From Sporichthyaceae bacterium (lineage in GTDB: Bacteria > Actinomycetota > Actinomycetes > Sporichthyales > Sporichthyaceae): a DNA stretch of 64,000 nt. The position numbers and the translations under genes were made by a program. The DNA lies in assembly GCA_036269075.1 (NCBI GenBank), contig DATASX010000118.1, positions 19,426 through 83,425 of the forward strand. The letters run 5' to 3'. Below, in pieces: positions 58,042 through 64,000 of the stretch (the stretch's first letter is position 1; every line of letters begins with the position of its first letter). The notes below the pieces were generated by a model that made no database searches, was not told where the DNA came from, and was given only the letters and a program-made list of their open reading frames with translations.

Positions 58042-59016
58042 ATGCGCCTGTCCAGCCCTGCGGCACTGCTGCTCGTCCTGGCCGGCATCGGCGGCTGCGG
58101 TGCCGGCGGCTCGTCGAACACCGCTGCTCCGGCTGGGCAGGTGGTGGGGCCGATCGAGGTGCACCCCTCGCCTGCACCTACCCTGGGCGGCCGCCCGGCG
58201 CCGGCTGGTCAGGCGGATCGGGTCGCGATCGCGCGCGTGGTCGACCAGATCCTGGCCGCGAAGGATCCCGCGACGGCCTGCCGAAACCTGATGACCCCGG
58301 GATTTGTCGCTGCGACATTCGGCAATGCGGCCACCTGTGTGCAGGCCGGCCAGGATCAGGGCGCGACGGACAGGCCGTCCGGCGGCACCGTGGCGGCGCT
58401 GACGGTCAGCGGTGACTTCGCCACCGCCACGGTGACCGACCGAGGCGGGAACACCGCCGGGGCCCGCGGGACCTGGAAGTTCGTCCGCTGGGGCGGGAAC
58501 TGGCAGTTGAACGAGCAGGGCGCGGACTACCTGCGGGCGCAGAACTCGCTGGCGTTGGGCAAGAACCACCAGGCATCGGGTGCCGACAACCCCTTCTCCA
58601 ACGACCAACTGCGCACCTGTGTGCCGGCCGAGACCCAGGCCCTGCCCGACCCGGAGTACCGGGCCTTCGCCCAAGGCATGACCTCCGGCCAGAGCACGAT
58701 CGGCAAGTACTTCGCCGACTGCGAGCATCGGACCGGGGTGCCGTCGCCGTTCCGACCCGGGCAACTCGCCGCGATCCGCACCACCAACGAGGGCAAGCAA
58801 CTACCGGACTCACTCACCAACTGCATGGTGGCCAAGTTCAACAGCGAGATCCTCGAGGCCGACCTGGTGAATGCCCTGTTCGACGGTGCTGGTTCGCCGT
58901 CGTTCACGAGGCTGCAGATGAAGATCGCGGGCTTCGGCAACGCTTGTGCCTCCCAGCTCGGGATGGGCACCGCACCGCCGACCCCGGCCGCCACCCCTCA
59001 CCACTCGCCGCCGTGA
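58042..59016 (+). CDS. Lipoprotein of unknown function (paralog B)
   Basis: 324 residues. Lipobox IGGC, a Pro/Ala linker, then a globular domain with ACRNLMTPGFVAATFGNAATC, ARGTWKFVRWGGNWQLNEQG and YLRAQNSLALGK. The same framework occurs in the lipoprotein at 53105, so the two form a local paralog family. Seven or so cysteines suggest disulfides. Start ATG has GGAGG; a TAGGGT box lies upstream. The gene end overlaps the convergent methyltransferase gene by 19 bases. Function unknown. Confidence 0.8.
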   Translation: MRLSSPAALLLVLAGIGGCGAGGSSNTAAPAGQVVGPIEVHPSPAPTLGGRPAPAGQADRVAIARVVDQILAAKDPATACRNLMTPGFVAATFGNAATCVQAGQDQGATDRPSGGTVAALTVSGDFATATVTDRGGNTAGARGTWKFVRWGGNWQLNEQGADYLRAQNSLALGKNHQASGADNPFSNDQLRTCVPAETQALPDPEYRAFAQGMTSGQSTIGKYFADCEHRTGVPSPFRPGQLAAIRTTNEGKQLPDSLTNCMVAKFNSEILEADLVNALFDGAGSPSFTRLQMKIAGFGNACASQLGMGTAPPTPAATPHHSPP

Positions 59017-60170
59017 CGCCGCTTCAGTTCCGTTGCCAGGTGGGCGGCGAGCGCCGGGCGCAGACCCCAGGCAGCGACGAGTTCCCGGTACTGGGTGACC
59101 AGCTCCGGCGCGGGGTCGGCGTCGGTGCGGACCGCGCGGATCGCCACGTTGCGGGCCGAGTGCTCGGTGGAGACGAACTCGACCACATCGACGCGGTGGC
59201 CGAGCAGCCGCAGCAGCAACGCCCGTAGGCCGTCGGTGAGCACGTCGGCGAAGCGCTCGCGCAGAATCCCGTGGCGCAGCAGACTGGCGTAGGGGTCGGG
59301 GGTCCTCGAGCGCAGGGTCGCGGCGGTCTCGTGGTGACAGCAGGGCGCGGCCAGAATCAGTGGGCTGCGCCAGGAGACCGCGCGGGCCAAGGCGTCGTCG
59401 GTGGCGGTGTCGCAGGCGTGCAGGGCGAGCACGACATCACCGGGCGGGACGTCGGCCGCCGAGATCGTCCCGGCGACGAATCTCGCGCCGGCCGCGCCGA
59501 GGCGCTGCGCCAGTTCGGCGTTGCGGGCGGCGGCGGCCGGGCGCAGGTCGACGCCGGTCAGGCGCACGTCGCGACCGTCGGCGGACAGGAACCGGTGCGC
59601 GGCGAAGGTCAGGTAGGCGTTGCCGCACCCGAGGTCGACGACGTGCAACGGGTCGCGGTCGGCGACGGCGTCGAGTTCGGCTGCGAGCACCCGCAGGAAC
59701 GCGTCGACCTGCCGGCGTTTGGCGGCGTCGGCCCCGAGAACCCCGAACAGCGGGTCGTCGGGAGCCAGCAGGCGCTGCTTCGCCCGGTCATGTGACGCCG
59801 CATCAGGTTCCGGTGCCTCCGCCGCGGGCGCTCGGTGGACCTGGGCCGTGCCGGACTTGGTCACCCGGACCTGGACGGTGCCGGCCGCGGAGTCGACGTG
59901 CCAGTTGCCCCAGCCGGCCGCGAGCAGTTCGTCGACTGCGCTCGCTGCCTCGGTCGGATAGGCGAGGTTGCGGGTGTGCGCCGTGCGTTCGTCGTAGCGC
60001 ACCTCCTGCAACCGCAGGCCCGAGCGCAGTTGGACCGGACGCAGTTCCGCGCGCCGCCAGGCCGGCGGCTCGCTGCCGCGGCGCCGGCCGGCGGCCACCG
60101 CACGCCGCAACCCGGCGTCGAGGAGCAGGCCGCGCAGTTCGGCGACGACGTCGGACAACGGCTCAGGCAC
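58998..60170 (-). CDS. Class I SAM-dependent methyltransferase (METTL25/GSTCD-like)
   Basis: 390 residues. An N-terminal domain of unknown role (RPVQLRSGLRLQEVRYDERTAHTRNL) precedes a Rossmann methyltransferase domain with motif I HVVDLGCGNAYLTFAAHRFL, motif II LTGVDLRP, and later LALHACDTATDDALA and ILAAPCCHHETA. The HACDTATD/PCCHH pair is typical of a conserved methyltransferase group that includes eukaryotic METTL25 and GSTCD. Substrate unknown, perhaps RNA or protein. Confidence 0.85.
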   Translation of the reverse strand: MPEPLSDVVAELRGLLLDAGLRRAVAAGRRRGSEPPAWRRAELRPVQLRSGLRLQEVRYDERTAHTRNLAYPTEAASAVDELLAAGWGNWHVDSAAGTVQVRVTKSGTAQVHRAPAAEAPEPDAASHDRAKQRLLAPDDPLFGVLGADAAKRRQVDAFLRVLAAELDAVADRDPLHVVDLGCGNAYLTFAAHRFLSADGRDVRLTGVDLRPAAAARNAELAQRLGAAGARFVAGTISAADVPPGDVVLALHACDTATDDALARAVSWRSPLILAAPCCHHETAATLRSRTPDPYASLLRHGILRERFADVLTDGLRALLLRLLGHRVDVVEFVSTEHSARNVAIRAVRTDADPAPELVTQYRELVAAWGLRPALAAHLATELKRRHGGEW

Positions 60171-60227
60171 CGCCCCAGCCTGCCAGGCCGCGGCCTGAGG
60201 CGACTTGTGCCGGTGGGGCCGGCGGGG

Positions 60228-61286
60228 TCAGCGCAGCGGCGGGTCGGGCCGGTTGTAGGACCCTTCGAACACCGCGTTGCCCAGGCGGATGCCGGTGTCG
60301 CGGTTCGGGGTCGGTGTGGACACGTCCGGGGAGACGCCGAGCAGCAACACCGGCGCGGCCACCCGGAAGCGGTCGGTGCCGGGCACGTAGTCGGTGGCCG
60401 GGGCCAGGACCCGCACGCCGAGGTCGGCCAGGTTGCCCAGGCTGGACCCCAGAGCCGCCAGCTGCGCGTTGACCCGGCCGATCAGGTCGGCCAGCGGGAT
60501 GGCGGTGCCGGCGATCGTGAACGAGCCCTGGTCGACCCCGGACTGCCAGCCGCCACCGCCGCTGGCCAGCAACGAGAGCAGGTAGTCCACCTTGGGTGTC
60601 CCACCGGGCTCGGCGGTGACCCGCAGCAGGCTGGTAACGGTCGCCAGCCGGTCGCCCGCGAACTGCAGGTCGGCCACGTAGCCGCGGGCCGTACCGGTGT
60701 ACCGGCCGGTGGCCGGATCGACCGCGGCGGTCGACTCGCTGCCGGCCGCGGCCGCCCGCAGCCCGGCGTTGCCGGCGAACTCGGCGACCCGCGCCGACCC
60801 CGTCGCCAGATAGGTCGACGGCGTCCGGGCGTCGGAGCGGGGCCTGGCCCCGTCGCCGAGTTGCTTCGTCACATCGGCAGGCACGCCGAACGCGGCCAGG
60901 CCGGGGACCTTGTCGTCGCAGTCCTTGGGGTTGGCGGTACGGGCGACAGTGGCATTGACGACGGCGCTCGGCGGGCACGGCGGTTCGCAGCCGAGCAGGC
61001 AGGGGGCGTCGTCGGTCGGCAGCCAGTAGGAGGCACCCAGCGCCTTCGACGACCCCGCGGCCGCCCCGGGCTCGTGGGCCAGCAACACCCGGCTGAAGCC
61101 GACGTCGGAGTCGACCTCACGGAAGAACTGAAGGTACTGCTCGACGGCGGCAGCGCGGATCGTGAACTGGTAGGGCGGAACCGGATCGGCGGCTCGGGCC
61201 GGAATCGCCCAGGCGAGGCTGAGCGTCAGACCGGCACAGACCGCGGTCAGTCGCCGGGACGTTCGTCGCACGAAGCCGGACCGCAC
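60228..61286 (-). CDS. Secreted protein of unknown function
   Basis: 352 residues from GTG. The signal peptide is LTAVCAGLTLSLAWAIPARA. The mature part has a cysteine cluster (PCLLGCEPPCPPS, DCDDK), a beta-rich middle (GRYTGTARGYVADLQFAG) and a C-terminal FRVAAPVLLLGVSPDV. I recognise no domain. It is probably secreted and disulfide-containing. The 57-base gap to the methyltransferase gene on the same strand allows an operon. Confidence 0.72.
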   Translation of the reverse strand: MRSGFVRRTSRRLTAVCAGLTLSLAWAIPARAADPVPPYQFTIRAAAVEQYLQFFREVDSDVGFSRVLLAHEPGAAAGSSKALGASYWLPTDDAPCLLGCEPPCPPSAVVNATVARTANPKDCDDKVPGLAAFGVPADVTKQLGDGARPRSDARTPSTYLATGSARVAEFAGNAGLRAAAAGSESTAAVDPATGRYTGTARGYVADLQFAGDRLATVTSLLRVTAEPGGTPKVDYLLSLLASGGGGWQSGVDQGSFTIAGTAIPLADLIGRVNAQLAALGSSLGNLADLGVRVLAPATDYVPGTDRFRVAAPVLLLGVSPDVSTPTPNRDTGIRLGNAVFEGSYNRPDPPLR

Positions 61287-61378
61287 GTCGCCCTCCGCCG
61301 CGCTGCCACCGACACCGTCGTGGCTCGCTTGTGCCCGATTCTACCCGTCGCAGCTGCGTTCGGGCCCGGATGAACCGG

Positions 61379-61810
61379 TCAGGGCGCGGCACCGGACCAA
61401 CCGGACCACCGGTCCACCGCGATGCGCACGACGGGGCCGGCCGGTGGCCGCTCGCGGTACTGCTCGTACCGCTCGACGAGAGCCGCGACGGCCGCTCCGC
61501 GTCCGGGATCGTCGTCGGGCAGCACCTGCCCGGTGCCGTCGGCGCGGACCCACCACAGCTGGGTCCAGTCCTCGGACCACTCGTCGGCCAGCAGAGCGAC
61601 AGCCGGGTTGGCCCGGAGGTTGTCCAGACGCCGCAGTCGGGTGGTGGTCTTCGGTTTGTGGTCGACCGCGAAGACCACCGCGGCGCCGGCCGCGAGGACC
61701 GCGAACGTGATCGGCACCAGGTGCGGATGCCCGCCCGCGTCGACGGTCGCGAGCCGAACCGTCCGGGCCCGGGCGAACCGGTCGCGGGCGCTGCGTTCAT
61801 CCAGCCGCAT
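61379..61810 (-). CDS. PPOX-class F420-dependent oxidoreductase (TIGR03668-like)
   Basis: 143 residues. ARTVRLATVDAGGHPHLVPITFAVL is the flavin/F420-barrel N-terminus; VVFAVDHKPKTTTRLRRLDNLRANPAVALLADEW and the Trp-rich QLWWVRADGTG match the TIGR03668 subgroup as I know it. It probably reduces a substrate with F420H2. ATG with a GAGG site. It differs from the other PPOX gene at 4641. Confidence 0.87.
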   Translation of the reverse strand: MRLDERSARDRFARARTVRLATVDAGGHPHLVPITFAVLAAGAAVVFAVDHKPKTTTRLRRLDNLRANPAVALLADEWSEDWTQLWWVRADGTGQVLPDDDPGRGAAVAALVERYEQYRERPPAGPVVRIAVDRWSGWSGAAP

Positions 61811-61819
61811 GGCAGAACC

Positions 61820-61903
61820 TCAGTGGATCAGGGCCGAGGCGATCACCGACAGGAGCAGGAGCACCAGCACCGCGGTGATCAATGGTCGAGCGCGCCTACC
61901 CAC
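61820..61903 (-). CDS. Possible 27-residue single-span membrane peptide
   Basis: From a GTG: basic start VGRRARPLITAV, then a hydrophobic run LVLLLLSVIASALI ending in His. It overlaps the end of the MFS gene by 25 bases in another frame and ends 10 bases before the PPOX gene start. Plausible as a micro-protein; support is limited to its composition and position. Confidence 0.35.
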   Translation of the reverse strand: MGRRARPLITAVLVLLLLSVIASALIH

Positions 61904-63147
61904 GCCGGAGAGGCTACGGGTGCGCTCGGCCGGTCGCGGCGCAGCGCCCCGGTACGGCGTGCCAGGAGCAGCGCGCAGACCATTGCGGCGGCCGCGGTCA
62001 CGAAGCCGCCGCCGAGCAGCGACCAGCGCGGCCCGTAGTGCTCGGCCAGCCAACCGACCACCGGGGCGCCGATCGGGGTGCCGCCGAAGAACACCGCCAG
62101 GTACAGCGACATGACCCGGCCGCGCATCCGCGGTTCGACGGCCAACTGGATCGTCGAGTTGCAGGCGTTCATGGTCGTCATGGACGCGACCCCGACGGGC
62201 GGCAGCATCAGCGCGTACCAGAAGTAGGTCGGCATCAGGCCGACGAGCATCTCCAGCACGCCGAACGTGATCGCCGCGATGATCACCAGACGTACCCGCG
62301 TGGTCCTCCGCCGCGCCGCGATGAGGGCCCCGGCCAGTGAGCCGGCGGCGAGCACCGAGCCGAGCAGGCCGTACTGCCCCGCGCCCTTGCCGAACTCCTG
62401 GGTGGCCATCAACGCGTTGGTGATCTGGAAGTTCATCCCGAACGTGCCGGTGAAGAAGGCGATCGCCAACACCGCGACCAGGTCCGGGCGGCCCAGCACG
62501 TAGCGCAGTCCCTCACGCACCTGACCGCGTCCGCGCGGGGTCCGCTCCGAGGGCCGCAACTGGTCCGAGCGCATCCGCCAGAGGGCGACCAACGGCGCGG
62601 CGTAGGAGATCGCGTTGAGCGTGAACACCCAACCGGTGCCGCCGAACAACTCGATCAGCAGGCCGGCGACGGCGGGCCCCAGCAGCCGCGCCCCGTTGAA
62701 CGAGGCGGAGTTCAACGCGACCGCGTTGGACAGGTCGGACGGACCGACCATCTCCACGACGAAGGACTGCCGGGCCGGATTGTCGGCCGCGGTCGCCAGA
62801 CCGAGCCCGAAGGCCAGGACCGCAACCTCCCAGACGTTGACGACCCCGCCGAGCGTCAGCACCGCCAGGATCGCGGCCAGCACACCCATGGAGGTGTTGG
62901 TCGCGAGCAGGATCCGGCGCTTGGACATCCGATCTGCCAGCACCCCACCGGCCGGCGCGAGCAGCGGCAACGGCAGGAACTGAAGAGCCGTCACAAAACC
63001 GAGCCAGGTGCCGCTCCCATGGGTCAACTGCAGGACCAGCCAGTCCTGCGCGACCCGCTGCATCCAGGTGCCCGTGTTGGACACGAGCATCCCGCTGAAG
63101 TACAGCCGATAGTTCGGCACCCGCAATGAGCTGAAAGTCGGGCTCAT
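61879..63147 (-). CDS. MFS transporter (MFS_3/EntS-like)
   Basis: 422 residues with about 12 membrane segments. FSSLRVPNYRLYFSGMLVSNTGTWMQRVAQDWLVLQL and ADRMSKRRILLATNTSMGVLA are signatures of the MFS_3 group that includes enterobactin exporter EntS. It probably exports drugs or siderophore-like compounds. The gene starts 4 bases after the MarR stop, so MarR and transporter form an operon. Confidence 0.9.
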   Translation of the reverse strand: MSPTFSSLRVPNYRLYFSGMLVSNTGTWMQRVAQDWLVLQLTHGSGTWLGFVTALQFLPLPLLAPAGGVLADRMSKRRILLATNTSMGVLAAILAVLTLGGVVNVWEVAVLAFGLGLATAADNPARQSFVVEMVGPSDLSNAVALNSASFNGARLLGPAVAGLLIELFGGTGWVFTLNAISYAAPLVALWRMRSDQLRPSERTPRGRGQVREGLRYVLGRPDLVAVLAIAFFTGTFGMNFQITNALMATQEFGKGAGQYGLLGSVLAAGSLAGALIAARRRTTRVRLVIIAAITFGVLEMLVGLMPTYFWYALMLPPVGVASMTTMNACNSTIQLAVEPRMRGRVMSLYLAVFFGGTPIGAPVVGWLAEHYGPRWSLLGGGFVTAAAAMVCALLLARRTGALRRDRPSAPVASPAWVGALDH

Positions 63148-63151
63148 CGAC

Positions 63152-63595
63152 TCAGGCTCCCCCCTCCTGTGTCAACTTCTCGAGGATCGGGGCAGCAGCG
63201 CGCAGCGTGGCCAGTTCGCGGTCGGTCAGCGAGGCCATCCGTTGCATCAGCCAGGTCCGGCGCTCGGCCCGATCCGCGTCGAGCATCCGGTGCGCCACCG
63301 GGGTGACGCGAACAAGTTTCTGTCGACCGTCCTGCGGGTGCGGCGCCGCGACGACCAGGCCGCGCTCCTCCAGCACCGACAGCAGCCGGGTCATCGACGG
63401 CGGCTGCACCATCTCCAGCTCGGCCAACGCGCCTGGAGTCAGCGGGCCGCGACGGTCCAGCGTCGCCAACGCGGAGGCCTGGCTGACCGTCAGGGACGCC
63501 GCGCCGCCGCGGTTGCGCAGCTTGCGGGACAGTCGCATGACCGCGACCCGCACGCTGTGAGCGAGCTCCGGGTCTACTGCCGCCAAGGTCTTCAT
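63152..63595 (-). CDS. MarR family regulator of the adjacent MFS transporter
   Basis: 147 residues. Winged helix SLTVSQASALATLDRRGPLTPGAL, EMVQPPSMTRLLSVLEERGLV, wing APHPQDGRQKLVRVTP. I choose ATG 63595 with a GGCGGAGC site; a longer frame crosses the operator. A 13-bp inverted repeat 26 bases upstream is the expected operator for its own operon and the divergent DUF2530-like gene. Such regulators respond to phenolic or lipophilic ligands; the ligand is unknown here. Confidence 0.92.
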   Translation of the reverse strand: MKTLAAVDPELAHSVRVAVMRLSRKLRNRGGAASLTVSQASALATLDRRGPLTPGALAELEMVQPPSMTRLLSVLEERGLVVAAPHPQDGRQKLVRVTPVAHRMLDADRAERRTWLMQRMASLTDRELATLRAAAPILEKLTQEGGA

Positions 63596-63620
63596 GCTCC
63601 GCCGATCGTCGTACCACTCA

Positions 63621-63653
63621 CTGTAGGTCGTTACTTGTGCTAACGAACTACAG
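63621..63653. promoter_or_regulatory. MarR operator-like inverted repeat
   Basis: CTGTAGGTCGTTA (63621) pairs with TAACGAACTACAG (63641) with one mismatch around a 7-base spacer, between the MarR gene and the divergent small membrane-protein gene. Confidence 0.8.
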
Positions 63654-63732
63654 TCGGGGATATTCCCCGTTCGCCCGCCCGCGTAGGGCGCGGACCCGTC
63701 CAGAAGTTGAGGTCCTGCGTACGCTGGCGGGC

Positions 63733-63987
63733 ATGTCCGGAGGTCGGCGTGCCAACGCCAAGCCACGTCGGCCCGATCCGCCCCCGTTGGCCATCGACGA
63801 GTCCCGGGTGATTGCGGTCGGCATCGCCTGCTGGACCGTGGCCCTGCTGGTGATGCTGCCCTTCCACGCGCGGCTGGCGCGCCACCACGACTCCTGGTGG
63901 CCGTGGACGGCCGTGGCCGGGATCGGCCTGGGATTCTGGGGCTGGTCGCTGGTGCTCGCCAAGAAGCGTCGCGATGCCCGCGTATGA
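63733..63987 (+). CDS. Small membrane protein, DUF2530-like
   Basis: 84 residues with two membrane segments (VIAVGIACWTVALLVMLPF and WTAVAGIGLGFWGWSLVLA) and a basic C-terminus. The spacing and tryptophans fit the actinobacterial DUF2530 family, of unknown function, often found beside MarR regulators. The ATG lies 7 bases after TACGCT, so it is probably leaderless; a longer frame would run into the operator. Confidence 0.78.
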   Translation: MSGGRRANAKPRRPDPPPLAIDESRVIAVGIACWTVALLVMLPFHARLARHHDSWWPWTAVAGIGLGFWGWSLVLAKKRRDARV

Positions 63988-64000
63988 GAGTGGGCGCGGG

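Overview
The window is GC-rich (roughly 70 percent) actinobacterial chromosome. The evidence is the codon use, many GTG starts, frequent leaderless genes (a TANNNT box 6-8 bases before the start codon), F420-type PPOX oxidoreductases, a fused IcmF mutase, a DtxR/IdeR iron box, a mycobacterial-type SerC, and Ada-AlkA next to Ogt as in Mycobacterium. I cannot name the genus; a Frankia/Sporichthya-like actinomycete is a guess. There are no rRNA or tRNA genes, phage, insertion sequences or CRISPR arrays. This is ordinary chromosome with many exported proteins.

Layout. 1-4.3 kb: the 3' part of a giant glycine-rich LPXTG surface protein and two small exported proteins. 4.6-7.5 kb: a PPOX oxidoreductase, a ribbon-helix-helix-like protein behind tandem 8-bp operator repeats, and an ABC exporter pair. 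7.7-17.1 kb: a DapC-type aminotransferase, then a fatty-acyl/branched-chain block (MarR regulator, IcmF, FadB2-like dehydrogenase, two acyl-CoA dehydrogenases). 17.3-21.7 kb: a membrane protein with a sigma-region-4-like segment and two tandem paralogous substrate-binding lipoproteins with no transporter beside them. 21.8-25.5 kb: an iron-box-controlled DtxR/IdeR paralog, an SDR, a secreted hydrolase and an FMN alpha-hydroxy-acid oxidase. 25.6-27.8 kb: alkylation repair (Ada-AlkA, Ogt). 27.9-31.7 kb: a repeat-rich secreted protein, an SDR, a methyltransferase, an acyl-CoA dehydrogenase and a lipoprotein. 31.8-34.9 kb: gcvP behind a tandem glycine riboswitch. 35-39.2 kb: a DUF6318-like lipoprotein, a class II aldolase, a second IdeR, and a DHA2-type MFS gene broken by an in-frame TGA. 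39.2-43.1 kb: divergent NlpC/P60 and Tat-exported amidase genes, then a secreted protein with a His-rich tail. 43.3-49.2 kb: a five-gene peptide-type ABC operon. 49.3-55.3 kb: photolyase, a structured intergenic element with a 22-codon ORF, OhrR, PdxH, a dienelactone hydrolase, a lipoprotein and SerC. 55.4-64 kb: MFS transporters, an orphan MacB-type permease, a second lipoprotein paralog, a methyltransferase, a PPOX enzyme, and MarR with a DUF2530-like protein.

Unexplained signals: (i) eight copies of a 15-bp palindrome, CTGACG-N3-CGTCAG with at most one mismatch, lying inside and between unrelated genes; (ii) short leader ORFs whose stop codons overlap the start of the real gene (ATGA or GTGA) at four places, two of them at a divergent pair of cell-wall hydrolases; (iii) a multi-stem intergenic element with a 22-codon ORF near 50.7-50.95 kb; (iv) a set of long terminator hairpins sharing the ends CTTCTG...CAGAAG, two of which also share loop sequence. 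The palindrome and the 50.8-kb element are the best candidates for something undescribed.
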